DNA of 64,000 nucleotides from Caecibacter massiliensis (GTDB lineage Bacteria > Bacillota > Negativicutes > Veillonellales > Megasphaeraceae): NCBI GenBank assembly GCA_900095875.1, contig LT608311.1:248001-312000 (forward strand), read 5' to 3'. The notes beneath the pieces were generated by a model. The model searched no databases. It saw only the letters and a list, made by a program, of their open reading frames with translations, and was not told the DNA's origin. A program made the translations under genes and the position numbers. Positions 24,479 through 33,427 of the stretch are shown piece by piece (the stretch's first letter is position 1; the number at the start of each line of letters is the position of its first letter).

Positions 24479-25669
24479 ATGAACACGACTGTATCGAGAG
24501 AAACTGAAATTCTGTATGTCGGGAGCGAACCGCAATTACCGGTAGAACGGCCGGAAACACCGCCGATTTATCCTTCCACTGCCAATATTATCAGTGATAT
24601 GGATGACTATGATCGTGCTAATAAAGGAGAGAAATATTACTACTGCCGTACAGCTAATCCAAACCGCGATGGCGTAGCCCAGGCAGTATCTTATCTTGAA
24701 CATGGTGAGCAGTCTCTGGTCTGCTCTTCCGGCATGGCAGCTATTTCTACAACCATTCTGTCCCTGGTAAAAGCCGGCGACCATATCATCACCAGCAATG
24801 CCATTTACGGGGAAACGATTGAATTATTCGACCGCATTGTAAAAAAATTTGGCGTTGAAGTAACCTATGTGGATCTGACCGATCCCGATGCCGTAGAACA
24901 GGCCGTCCAGAAAAATACCCGTCTCATCTATACGGAAATCATTACCAACCCGCTGATCCGCATCATCGATATCGACGCCATCACCCGTATCGCCCATAAA
25001 GCAGGCGCTCTCGTCGTCGTGGACAGCACATTCACGACACCCTTTGCTATCTGCCCGCTCGATCACGGTGCCGATATCGTCGTACACAGCATGACAAAAT
25101 ACTTCGGTGGCCACAGTGATATTACAGCCGGCTGCATTACCGGTCCTAAAGAGCTGATGAAAAAAATCTATTCCGACTATCTTCTTTTCGGCGGCTGCCT
25201 TGATCCCCAGAGTTCCTGGCTTCTCCTGCGCAGCATCCGCACCATGGAAATGCGCGTCACCCGCCAGTTCGCCAACGCACGTGCCCTGGCCGAAGCCCTG
25301 CAGGCCGATCCGCATGTCCGCTATGTCAATTATCCGACTCTTTCCAATCATCCCCAGCATAAACTGGCTGAAACATTACTGCCCCATGGCTGCGGTGCCA
25401 TGCTCAGTTTCCGCGTAGAAGACGACCGGCAGAAAGTCAATGAATTCATGCACCGGTTGAAGGTAGTCAAATATCTGGGAACACTGGGAGGTTATCGTAC
25501 GACCATCGCCCACCCCGCTACGGCGTTCCGCTTTGATTTCACCCCACAGCAGCTTCGCGACATGGGAATGGAAGAAGGGCTGATCCGCATTTCATCGGGC
25601 ATCGAATCGACAGAAGACCTGATAGCTGATTTCAAACAGGCGTTATCTGTATTTGATACAGTAAAGTAA
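24479..25669 (+). CDS. PLP-dependent trans-sulfuration enzyme (methionine gamma-lyase/cystathionine lyase type)
   Basis: 396 residues of the Cys/Met metabolism PLP family. The PLP lysine is in VVHSMTKYFGGHSD, the aldimine/phosphate region in SSGMAAISTT, and the family ending GYRTTIAHPAT and GLIRISSGIESTEDLI is present. Reactions in the family include cleavage of methionine, cystathionine or homocysteine and gamma-replacement on acylhomoserine; sequence alone does not separate them. A BCCT transporter follows after 13 bases and a MerR gene precedes, suggesting catabolism of an imported sulfur or quaternary-amine compound. Confidence 0.88.
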   Translation: MNTTVSRETEILYVGSEPQLPVERPETPPIYPSTANIISDMDDYDRANKGEKYYYCRTANPNRDGVAQAVSYLEHGEQSLVCSSGMAAISTTILSLVKAGDHIITSNAIYGETIELFDRIVKKFGVEVTYVDLTDPDAVEQAVQKNTRLIYTEIITNPLIRIIDIDAITRIAHKAGALVVVDSTFTTPFAICPLDHGADIVVHSMTKYFGGHSDITAGCITGPKELMKKIYSDYLLFGGCLDPQSSWLLLRSIRTMEMRVTRQFANARALAEALQADPHVRYVNYPTLSNHPQHKLAETLLPHGCGAMLSFRVEDDRQKVNEFMHRLKVVKYLGTLGGYRTTIAHPATAFRFDFTPQQLRDMGMEEGLIRISSGIESTEDLIADFKQALSVFDTVK

Positions 25670-25682
25670 GGCGGTGATTCCT

Positions 25683-27260
25683 ATGTTGAAAAATATCAAT
25701 CTGCCTATCGCCCTGTTAGCCGTCGGCCTGCTGTTCGCCCTGGTCGTCCCCATGGTGCTGGCACCGGAAGGAACGGCGTACGTCATCAGTATTTTCTATA
25801 ATATAATGACGATTGATTTTCCCTGGGCTCTCATGCTCATCGCGTTTCTCAGTGCCGTCTTTGCCATCTTTATCATGTTTTCCAAATACGGGGATATCCG
25901 CCTCGGCGGGAATGGTGCCAAGCCTCACTATAAGACGTTCTCCTGGGCAGCTATGAACATGTGCTCTGCTGCCGGAGCCGGTATTTTCATCTTTGGCATG
26001 GTCGAATGGATGTATTATGTCAAAACACCGCCGTTCGGAGTCATTCCCGATTCAGTACAGGCCTATGAATATGCGTCAGCATACGGCATGTTCCACTGGG
26101 GATTTTCCGCATGGGCCATTTATCTTCCCGTCTCCCTGGCACTGGGATATATGTTCTGGAATAAGAAAGTAGACTCGCTGAATCTGTCTGATTTATGCAA
26201 ATCCGTGCTAAAAGGCGAAAGTCTTCCGGTCCGCATTATCCGTAAAATAATCGACGGCCTCGTCGCCTTTGGCTATATCGGCGGTCTGGTCTGCACTGTC
26301 GGACTGGGTACATCCATTCTGGCAGAACTGGCTGGCTACCTGCTGGGCTTTGAAGTAACCTTTACGCTGCGCATCGCCGTAATACTCATCTTCTGCCTTT
26401 TCTTTATTCTTTCCACCTCCAAGAGTATTGCCAAGGGCATCAGTATCATCAGCGACTTCAATGTCAAACTGGCACTGGGATTTTTTATCTTCATCCTTAT
26501 CGTCGGTCCTACGTCGTTTATTCTCAATAACTTCACCATGGCTGTGGGAACCAATATCCGGGAATTCGTACACATGAGTTTCAATACCGACGCCATTGCC
26601 CAGACAGGATTCGTTCAGCAATGGACCGTTTTCTACTGGGCCTGGTATCTGGGCTGTACGATTTCCGACGGTTTATGGCTGGCCCGCGTTTCCTATGGCC
26701 GCACGTTCCGGGAAATCGCTATCGTCCGCTGCATCTGGACGACACTGGCCTGCTGGCTTGCCTTTGCCATATTAGGTAATTACGGCATGCATCAGGAATT
26801 GACAGGCGTCCTGTCATTATCACAGTTAGTCATCGATAGCGGTAATAATGCTGCTGTCCTGGCCGTCCTTAAGACGCTGCCGCTTTCATCACTGGCAATC
26901 GTCGTCTACATGGCAGTCGTCTTTATCACCCTGGCCTGTGGAGCCACTGCCGCTTCTACGGTCGTTGCGACACTGACTTCTAAAAACTTGAAAAATGATG
27001 AAGAACCGGCCAGCTGGTACAAAGTTTTCTGGGCATTTCTCGTATTGCTCCTGCCTGTCGGCATCCTGTTTCTGGAACACATGGTGCCAGGACTCAACGT
27101 CCTCACGACCATCCAGTCTGTTACGACCATTATGGCTATACCCCTTTCTGCCGTCATCGTCCTTCTGCTGGTCACATTTTATAAGACCTTGCGAAAAGAT
27201 ATCCGCAAAAAAGAATTGTATGTCGATGACGTCAATAAAGATAAGTGGAATGCTGTATAA
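25683..27260 (+). CDS. BCCT family transporter
   Basis: 525 residues with twelve predicted helices. The family hallmark is in MFHWGFSAWAIYLP and, in helix 8, FYWAWYLGCTISDGLWLARVS, the tryptophan-rich betaine/carnitine/choline site. The Gly-rich ACGATAASTVVATL segment is the equivalent of the TAP/SAD region. ATG at 25683 was preferred to a GTG three codons before because of the spacing to AAGGCGG. Short termini argue against an osmosensing domain. Likely co-transcribed with the lyase; its substrate may be the lyase's precursor. Confidence 0.9.
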   Translation: MLKNINLPIALLAVGLLFALVVPMVLAPEGTAYVISIFYNIMTIDFPWALMLIAFLSAVFAIFIMFSKYGDIRLGGNGAKPHYKTFSWAAMNMCSAAGAGIFIFGMVEWMYYVKTPPFGVIPDSVQAYEYASAYGMFHWGFSAWAIYLPVSLALGYMFWNKKVDSLNLSDLCKSVLKGESLPVRIIRKIIDGLVAFGYIGGLVCTVGLGTSILAELAGYLLGFEVTFTLRIAVILIFCLFFILSTSKSIAKGISIISDFNVKLALGFFIFILIVGPTSFILNNFTMAVGTNIREFVHMSFNTDAIAQTGFVQQWTVFYWAWYLGCTISDGLWLARVSYGRTFREIAIVRCIWTTLACWLAFAILGNYGMHQELTGVLSLSQLVIDSGNNAAVLAVLKTLPLSSLAIVVYMAVVFITLACGATAASTVVATLTSKNLKNDEEPASWYKVFWAFLVLLLPVGILFLEHMVPGLNVLTTIQSVTTIMAIPLSAVIVLLLVTFYKTLRKDIRKKELYVDDVNKDKWNAV

Positions 27261-27286
27261 CTAACCATTTCTATATGATTGGATAA

Positions 27287-27352
27287 AACCCAAAAAACAG
27301 GGCCATCGCATGATAATAAACAAATTCATGCGATGGCCCTGTTTTTTGGGTT
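27287..27352. terminator. Strong bidirectional terminator
   Basis: A perfect 27-bp stem (27287-27313 with 27326-27352) between the convergent BCCT and coaBC genes, with A/T runs inside the stem ends. Confidence 0.95.
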
Positions 27353-27368
27353 CTTGCTGTATAAGGTT

Positions 27369-28592
27369 TTAGTCTCTACCTTCCTGTTTGGCGGCAATGA
27401 TTTTGGCTGCCCGGTCCACAATAATTTCAGCCAAAGCAAATTTGCTCATCTTTTCCAGTTTTTCGACACGGCCGTCTGCATAGAGCAGCGTGCCGATATT
27501 GGTCGTCCCCTGGAATCCGGCACCTTTGGCACTGACATCGTTGGCGACGAGCATATCGAGATTTTTCTTCTTCAGTTTCGCTGTTCCATATTCGATGACA
27601 TTGGTCGTTTCCGCCGCAAAGCCAATGAGTACCTGGTGTGTTTTGCGCTGTCCCAGTCCATAAAGGATATCGGGGTTCTTTTCCAGTTTCAGATTGAGCA
27701 CGTCATCATTTTTCTTGATTTTGTTCTTAGCCGGAGCTGCCGACCGGTAATCGGCAACAGCCGCAGCCTTGATGACCAGGTCACAATCATCATAATAGGC
27801 ATCGACGGCCGCCTTCATATCCCGTGTACTGCCTACGTCGATGCGGCGGCTGACCCCGGGTGGTGTTTCCAGATGGTCATTGGACCCTGCGATAAGAGTC
27901 ACATCGGCACCAGCCAGCACGGCTGCTTTGGCCAGGGCAAAACCCATGCGGCCGCTGGAGTGATTTCCAATAAACCGTACAGGATCAATCGGTTCCCGTG
28001 TCCCGCCAGCCGTGACGATGACTTTTTTCCCTGCCAGGGTATTCGTGCGGCAAACAGTTAGTTCAATGCGGTCCACAATTTCTTCCGGTTCGGGCAGACG
28101 GCCAATGCCGATGATTCCACAGGCGAGATGCCCGCTGGCCGGTTCCATGATTTCATATCCGAAACGTTTCAGCCGGGCCATATTATCCTGTACGACCGGG
28201 TTCAGGTACATGTTACTGTTCATGGCCGGCACAAAGAGTACGGGAGCCTTAGTCGCCATGATGGTTGTCGATAACATGTCATCAGCTATGCCGCAAGCCA
28301 CCTTGCCAAGAATATTGGCCGTCGCCGGGGCAATGACAAAGATATCAGCCCAACGGGCTAAGGCAATATGTTCCACATTAAATTCCGGCGTATCGCCAAA
28401 CATTGATACTGCTACCGGATTGCCACTGATTTCCCGCATGGTCAGCGGAGTAATCAGTTTTGTAGCATGTTCCGTCATAATGCATTTGACTTCAGCACCG
28501 CGCTGACGCAGGAGGCTGGCGATATGGGCTGCCTTGAAGGCTGCAATACCGCCACAGATGCCCAGTACGACGCGTTTATTTTCCAACAGCAT
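27369..28592 (-). CDS. coaBC: Phosphopantothenoylcysteine decarboxylase/phosphopantothenate-cysteine ligase
   Basis: Two consecutive steps of coenzyme A synthesis. 407 residues. The N-terminal flavoprotein half has LGICGGIAAFKA, the catalytic His region and FVPAMNSNMY with ASGHLACG; the C-terminal ligase half has VTAGGTREPIDPVRFIGNHSSGRMG, KAAAVADYR and the substrate lysines KIKKND. AAGGAGG precedes the ATG. Last gene of the yicC-remA-gmk-rpoZ-coaBC unit, an arrangement widely kept in Firmicutes. Confidence 0.97.
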   Translation of the reverse strand: MLLENKRVVLGICGGIAAFKAAHIASLLRQRGAEVKCIMTEHATKLITPLTMREISGNPVAVSMFGDTPEFNVEHIALARWADIFVIAPATANILGKVACGIADDMLSTTIMATKAPVLFVPAMNSNMYLNPVVQDNMARLKRFGYEIMEPASGHLACGIIGIGRLPEPEEIVDRIELTVCRTNTLAGKKVIVTAGGTREPIDPVRFIGNHSSGRMGFALAKAAVLAGADVTLIAGSNDHLETPPGVSRRIDVGSTRDMKAAVDAYYDDCDLVIKAAAVADYRSAAPAKNKIKKNDDVLNLKLEKNPDILYGLGQRKTHQVLIGFAAETTNVIEYGTAKLKKKNLDMLVANDVSAKGAGFQGTTNIGTLLYADGRVEKLEKMSKFALAEIIVDRAAKIIAAKQEGRD

Positions 28593-28603
28593 AGGATGCC
28601 TCC

Positions 28604-28813
28604 TTATTTGATGCCGGCCTTGGGAGCTTCATATGTAATCTTGCCCTGATCGATTTCTTCCATGGCGATAGATACTACTTTGGTCGTATCTACATCGACG
28701 AGCGGCTTATCGCCATCGGTAAGCTGACGGGCCCGTTTGGCTGCCAGTGTAACCAGCGTGTATTTGCTGTCTACCCGTTTCATCAAAGATTCCAGTGTCG
28801 GTTTAATTAACAT
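28604..28813 (-). CDS. rpoZ: RNA polymerase omega subunit
   Basis: 69 residues. TLESLMKRVDSKYTLVTLAAKRARQL matches the conserved omega helix region; the DKPLVDVDTTKVVSIAMEEI segment follows. Helps assembly of RNA polymerase. It sits 12 bases after gmk and just before coaBC, its usual neighbours. Confidence 0.95.
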   Translation of the reverse strand: MLIKPTLESLMKRVDSKYTLVTLAAKRARQLTDGDKPLVDVDTTKVVSIAMEEIDQGKITYEAPKAGIK

Positions 28814-28825
28814 GATGCATCTCTC

Positions 28826-29443
28826 CTATTTCTTGTATAAATCTCTAATAGCAGCAATTTTACAGGTATTGCGTGATGTCTTCATTTCTTCTGCCGTAAG
28901 GATGGCTGCCGCTTCATCTATGGACGAATCCAGATTGTCATTGACAATCAGATAGTCATACTGCTCTATCCATTGCAATTCGTCGCTTGCCTTCGAAAGA
29001 CGGCCGGCAATGACTTCTTCTGTATCGGTCTTCCGGTCGCGCAGACGGCGGGCCAGTACATCCATACTCGGCGGCACGATATAAATGAATACCCCCTGAG
29101 GATACTTCTTCTTGACCTGCATAGCCCCCTGGATATCAATTTCCAGCATGACATGCTTTCCTTCCTTCAGCATGCGGAACACATAGTCCTTCGGCGTACC
29201 ATAGTAGTGGTCATAGACTTTGGCATGTTCGAGGAATGCATCCTGTGCCAGCAGCTCTTCAAAATGGGCATTATCAGAAAAGAAATAATTGATGCCATCC
29301 TGTTCGCCCGGACGGGGACTACGGGTCGTCATAGAAATAGAATAATTAATATTCGGGAACCGTTTGCGCAGGGCATCACAGATGGTGCCTTTACCGGCAC
29401 CAGAAGGGCCCGAAACGACAACGAGCAAGCCCGGATCTTTCAT
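28826..29443 (-). CDS. gmk: Guanylate kinase
   Basis: Phosphorylates GMP to GDP with ATP. About 205 residues. P-loop VVSGPSGAGKGTI, then MTTRSPRPGEQDGINYFF, GTPKDYV, LEIDIQGAMQVKKKYP and the RLRDRKTDTEE lid. The start at 29443 has AGGAA nine bases upstream; ATGs at 29449 and 29464 are alternatives, the last overlapping remA by ATGA. Coupled translation with remA is likely. Confidence 0.96.
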   Translation of the reverse strand: MKDPGLLVVVSGPSGAGKGTICDALRKRFPNINYSISMTTRSPRPGEQDGINYFFSDNAHFEELLAQDAFLEHAKVYDHYYGTPKDYVFRMLKEGKHVMLEIDIQGAMQVKKKYPQGVFIYIVPPSMDVLARRLRDRKTDTEEVIAGRLSKASDELQWIEQYDYLIVNDNLDSSIDEAAAILTAEEMKTSRNTCKIAAIRDLYKK

Positions 29444-29460
29444 GTTCATTACTTCCTTTC

Positions 29461-29739
29461 TCATTCTTCAGGCTCTGTGTCATCAGCCTCGTCTTCGCCA
29501 ACGTGGAGTATGCGGTGGGAAATCGTTTCCGGCTGCAATGCCGACAGTATGACCTGTCCATTGTCCATCATCAGGACAGACCGGGTCTTACGGCCAAAGG
29601 TAGCGTCAATCAGGGAATTGCCTTCCCTCGCTTCCTGCACCAGCCGTTTTATCGGCGCCGATTCGGGGCTGATAATTGCCACGACCTTATTTCCCATCAC
29701 CATGTTGCCAAAGCCTATATTCAGTAAATTGAAGTTCAT
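29461..29739 (-). CDS. remA: RemA-like regulator (DUF370)
   Basis: 92 residues. Starts [14 protein letters not shown] and has the DUF370 core [37 protein letters not shown]. RemA controls biofilm matrix genes in Bacillus; in this operon position (between yicC and gmk) it is conserved in many Firmicutes. The C-terminal acidic tail [12 protein letters not shown] is extra. An upstream in-frame extension to 29793 is unlikely because GGAGACGAG precedes the ATG at 29739. Confidence 0.92.
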   Translation of the reverse strand: MNFNLLNIGFGNMVMGNKVVAIISPESAPIKRLVQEAREGNSLIDATFGRKTRSVLMMDNGQVILSALQPETISHRILHVGEDEADDTEPEE

Positions 29740-29749
29740 CTCGTCTCCA

Positions 29750-30634
29750 TCATTCAATATTCTGTACTTGTTCTCGTATCTTTTCAATTTCATTTTTCAA
29801 ACGCAGTACCTGTTCCGTTACCTGAAGATCCTGCGCCTTGGAACCGATGGTATTGGTTTCCCTGTTCATTTCCTGAATCAGGAAATCGAGCTTTCGTCCC
29901 GTATCACCATGGGCCTCGAGAAGTCCTCTTAATTGTAACACATGACTGCGGAAACGGACAACTTCTTCTGTAAAATCCACTTTATCCGCATACACAGCCA
30001 CTTCCTGCAGCAGTCGGTCCTGTTCCGGCTGTGCCTGCAGCTTTTCCAGGATAGCCGTCATCTTTTTCTGCAGCCGTTCTTCATACTGCTGAATAATCAG
30101 AGGCCTGCGTTCTGCAATGGATTCGATGATATCTGACATCGTATCGGCCCGTCGAAGAAGATCGGCCTGTATGTTGGCTCCTTCCCGTTCCCGCATGGTC
30201 ATCATCCCCTGCAGGGACCGGGCCAGGCTCTGCTGGAATACGGGGCGGCAGGCATCGGCATCAATCACAGGAGGTTCCTGGCTGAACCAGTCCGTATTGA
30301 GAGATATGATATCGGAAAGCGTGACAGGCGCTCCGTCAAAGAGTTTGTTCTTGGCAGCGGCCAGGGCATCCCGGCAGGCTGTCAGTGACGCATAATCAAT
30401 TTGTATCCGCGGCGTTTCCGGTGCCAGATCCTGGATGGTTACAAAAACGTCCACCTTGCCACGGTGCAGTTGTTCCTTGATCCCGTTGCGAATCGTGTCT
30501 TCCAATGCCAGATACGCATGGGGCATCCGTATATTCAACTCCAGGAACCGTTGATTCACTGACCTCATTTCAATCGTAACGGATATCCGCCCATCACTGG
30601 CCGTACCAGTGCCAAATCCGGTCATACTACGCAA
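29750..30634 (-). CDS. yicC: YicC family endoribonuclease-like protein
   Basis: 294 residues. The N-terminal [10 protein letters not shown] and [14 protein letters not shown], and the C-terminal [21 protein letters not shown] are the family hallmarks. Starts with TTG, which has AAGGAGG nine bases before. E. coli YicC is a reported RNA endonuclease; the role in Firmicutes is less clear. It heads the yicC-remA-gmk-rpoZ-coaBC unit; a TATAAT at about 30670-30680 in the 69-base gap after ksgA may be its promoter, though no good -35 is visible. Confidence 0.92.
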   Translation of the reverse strand: MRSMTGFGTGTASDGRISVTIEMRSVNQRFLELNIRMPHAYLALEDTIRNGIKEQLHRGKVDVFVTIQDLAPETPRIQIDYASLTACRDALAAAKNKLFDGAPVTLSDIISLNTDWFSQEPPVIDADACRPVFQQSLARSLQGMMTMREREGANIQADLLRRADTMSDIIESIAERRPLIIQQYEERLQKKMTAILEKLQAQPEQDRLLQEVAVYADKVDFTEEVVRFRSHVLQLRGLLEAHGDTGRKLDFLIQEMNRETNTIGSKAQDLQVTEQVLRLKNEIEKIREQVQNIE

Positions 30635-30703
30635 TATTCACGACCTCCTTCAAATATCCTGTTCAAAGCTTCATTATAATCTATTTTTCATCATTTTTCC
30701 AGA

Positions 30704-31591
30704 TTACAACAGGACTCCGTTGCCGGATACGTCCTGTTTTTGTATCAGCCTGCTCCAGGCATCAGAAATGGCTGCAAATTCATCCAGTGAAAATGTTTCT
30801 CCCCGGCGGCTGCCATCGATTCCGCTGTCTGCAAGAATCTGCTGTATATCCTCCTTGCGTATGCCCGCACTCTTAAGCGTATTGGAAAAGGTCTTGCGGC
30901 GCTGGGAAAAAGCGGCTTTGACGACCTGGAAAAAACGTTTTTCTTCCAACACTGCCACTGGTGGCTGTTTGCGCACGTCCATGGCAACGACAGCCGACGT
31001 GACTTCCGGTGCCGGCATAAACGCCCTGGGCGGGATTTCAAAGAGGATTTCCGGTTCCGTATAATACTGGACAGATACGGAAAGAGCGCCGTAGATTTTG
31101 CTTCCCGGCCGGGCTGTCATCCGTTCGGCTACTTCTTTTTGTACCATGACGACAATCCGTTCAATAGGCAGTTTCTGTTCCAATAATTTCATGATAATCG
31201 GTGTCGTAATATAGTATGGCAGATTAGCGCAGACTGTAAAGGGCTGATGACCCATCGTTTCTTCTATATCGATTTTCATGATATCCCCATGGACAATGCG
31301 GACATTGGGATAATGCTCCAGCGTTTTATCCAGAACCGGCAGAAGGCGCGTGTCGAGTTCAACAGCCGTGACAGCCGCTCCCGTTTCGGCCAGAGCCTGA
31401 GTCAGCGTACCGATGCCGGGACCGATTTCCAATACCGGACTGCCCGGTTCTAATCGGGCTGCATCAGCAATATCGGCGACGACACTGTGACGGATGAGAA
31501 AATTCTGCCCCAGTTTTTTACTCATGTGGAGGCCGAACCGCTTGACAATATAATGGACGACTTCCGGTTTAGCTAAATCAACGTCTTTCAT
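30704..31591 (-). CDS. ksgA: 16S rRNA (adenine(1518)/(1519)-N6)-dimethyltransferase
   Basis: 295 residues. LGQNFLIRHSVVADIAD, the SAM motif VLEIGPGIGTLTQALAE, and the catalytic NLPYYITTPI are all present, followed by MVQKEVAERMTARPGSK. Adds two methyl groups to each of two adjacent adenines near the 3' end of 16S rRNA. Overlaps the upstream rnmV by 14 bases, the standard Firmicute pairing. Confidence 0.96.
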   Translation of the reverse strand: MKDVDLAKPEVVHYIVKRFGLHMSKKLGQNFLIRHSVVADIADAARLEPGSPVLEIGPGIGTLTQALAETGAAVTAVELDTRLLPVLDKTLEHYPNVRIVHGDIMKIDIEETMGHQPFTVCANLPYYITTPIIMKLLEQKLPIERIVVMVQKEVAERMTARPGSKIYGALSVSVQYYTEPEILFEIPPRAFMPAPEVTSAVVAMDVRKQPPVAVLEEKRFFQVVKAAFSQRRKTFSNTLKSAGIRKEDIQQILADSGIDGSRRGETFSLDEFAAISDAWSRLIQKQDVSGNGVLL

Positions 31592-32138
31592 GTTCTGTCT
31601 CCTCTTCTATCTGCTGCAGGGCATCGAGCCATTCTTCCCGGCTGACGCCATAGTGATTCAGACGACGTAAAAACTGCTTGGCATTGCCGTATCCGATTCC
31701 CAGGACAGCTCCGACGGCCGCCCGGCGTTCCGCTGCATCGGGTCTCCCATTAAGGCCAGCTGCCATGATATCGGCCATGCTGAAGATATCCTCCGGAGTA
31801 AAGGTGGCACACCGTGTCTTGGAAAGGGCCAGCCGGATGGCTTCGGGAGAGGCCTGTTCCACTCCCAGGTCATCATTGGCAATGGCATCCTTCCGTGGTA
31901 TAAACGCATGTTTGGCCTTGGGGAACCGCTTGCTCAGGAACCGGCGGATCCGTTCGCCCGCCTGGTCCGGATCGGTCAGGATGATGATGCCCCGCTTTTT
32001 GTACGCACAGGCTATCTGCCGCAGCGTATCGGGGCGCAGGGAAAATCCATCGGTGGTAATCATGTCGGCATCAATATGACTGGCGCGGATGCGTGCGACA
32101 TCACTGAGGCCTTCGACGATGAGAACTTCTTTTATCAT
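31578..32138 (-). CDS. rnmV: Ribonuclease M5
   Basis: 186 residues from the ATG with AGGAG seven bases upstream. Toprim-domain enzyme maturing 5S rRNA: EVLIVEGLSDVARIR holds the Toprim Glu, IILTDPDQAGERIR the DxD. IPRKDAIANDDLGVEQASPEAIR is typical of M5. Next to ksgA as usual. Confidence 0.93.
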   Translation of the reverse strand: MIKEVLIVEGLSDVARIRASHIDADMITTDGFSLRPDTLRQIACAYKKRGIIILTDPDQAGERIRRFLSKRFPKAKHAFIPRKDAIANDDLGVEQASPEAIRLALSKTRCATFTPEDIFSMADIMAAGLNGRPDAAERRAAVGAVLGIGYGNAKQFLRRLNHYGVSREEWLDALQQIEEETEHERR

Positions 32139-32149
32139 AGTCCCGCTCC

Positions 32150-33388
32150 TCATTTATTTTCCAGAATGTACCGGGCAGCGCTCAGGACAGCCAGCACATT
32201 GTGTTCAAATACGATTCCCCCCTGCAGGTAAATCATGTAAGGTTCGCGGATGGGGCCGTCTGCAGACAGTTCGATAGACGAACCTTGTACGAAATCGCCT
32301 GCTGCCATGATGATTTTGTCCGCATATCCGGGCATATCGTCCGGAATCGGGGTGACGTGGGCATCGACCGGTGAAAACGTCTGGATACCCTGGGCAAAAA
32401 GGCACATGTTTTTTTCGTTTTCCAGATAAATCGTCTGGATCAGGTCGGACCGGGGTTCATCAAAAGCCGGTGATACGTGAAAACCGATACGGTCAAAGAC
32501 AGCTGCCGCAAAGACAGCGCCTTTGATAGCCTGGGCCGTCACATGGGGAGCCATAAAGAAGCCCTGGAAAAATAAACGGTATCCATAGGCATAGGAGCCG
32601 AGTTCTCCTCCCAGACCAGGGGCGGTCAGGTAATCGGCTGCCGCATCGACCAGGTCTGCCCGGCCGGCAATGTATCCGCCCGTCGGGGCTATACCGCCGC
32701 CCGGATTCTTGATAAGTGAACCGGCCATGATATCGGCACCTGCTTCGATGGGTTCTTCTTCAGCGGCAAATTCGCCGTAGCAGTTATCGACGAAACAGAT
32801 GGTGTCGGGGCTGACTTCTTTGACCACTCCGATAATCGCCCGGATATCGGGAATCGTCAGGGTAGCCCGTGAGCTGTAGCCCCGCGAACGCTGGATGAGG
32901 ACCAGCCGCGGCTGTTTTTCCTGACAGGCTGTCCGGATACCATCCAGATCATAGGCATTCTGTTTCAGCGGCACTTCTTCATACAATACGCCCTTTTCTT
33001 TGAGAGAATGCGGGGTGTAACGGGCGTAACCGATGACTCCCTGCATCGTGTCATAAGGGGCCCCGATCAGGGACATCATGCAATCGCCCTTCTGGAGCAG
33101 CGCACAAAGGACCGTAGCCAGTGTATGCGTACCCGAAACAAAATGTGGCCGTACCAGTGCTTTTTCTGCTTTGAAGACCGTCGCAAAAACTTCATCCAGT
33201 TTTTCCCGGCCCATATCGCTATATCCGTACCCCGATGTACCAGAAAACTGGTAAGAGGAAATCTGTGCTTTTTTATAGGCATCGAGAACCTTCTGTGTAT
33301 TGTGAAGAGCAATCGTATCAATGCGTTCAAACTGGATGGCACAAGCGGCCATCGCTTCTTTACGTATCGTTTCCAAATCGAAAGACAA
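32150..33388 (-). CDS. ynbB: YnbB-type PLP-dependent enzyme (methionine gamma-lyase family)
   Basis: 412 residues. The PLP lysine lies in AGSLIKNPGGGIAPTGGYIAG, and the substrate/cofactor loop in RPHFVSGTHTLATVL. This is the branch annotated as methionine gamma-lyase family or aluminium-resistance protein, distinct from the lyase at 24.5 kb. Its place after miaA matches Bacillus (miaA-hfq-hflX-ynbB), though hfq and hflX are missing here. Start set at a TTG (33388) with AGGA nine bases before. Reaction not established. Confidence 0.87.
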   Translation of the reverse strand: MSFDLETIRKEAMAACAIQFERIDTIALHNTQKVLDAYKKAQISSYQFSGTSGYGYSDMGREKLDEVFATVFKAEKALVRPHFVSGTHTLATVLCALLQKGDCMMSLIGAPYDTMQGVIGYARYTPHSLKEKGVLYEEVPLKQNAYDLDGIRTACQEKQPRLVLIQRSRGYSSRATLTIPDIRAIIGVVKEVSPDTICFVDNCYGEFAAEEEPIEAGADIMAGSLIKNPGGGIAPTGGYIAGRADLVDAAADYLTAPGLGGELGSYAYGYRLFFQGFFMAPHVTAQAIKGAVFAAAVFDRIGFHVSPAFDEPRSDLIQTIYLENEKNMCLFAQGIQTFSPVDAHVTPIPDDMPGYADKIIMAAGDFVQGSSIELSADGPIREPYMIYLQGGIVFEHNVLAVLSAARYILENK

Positions 33389-33427
33389 TATGTCAGATCC
33401 TTTCCTGCAATTCAAAAAATAAAGAGA

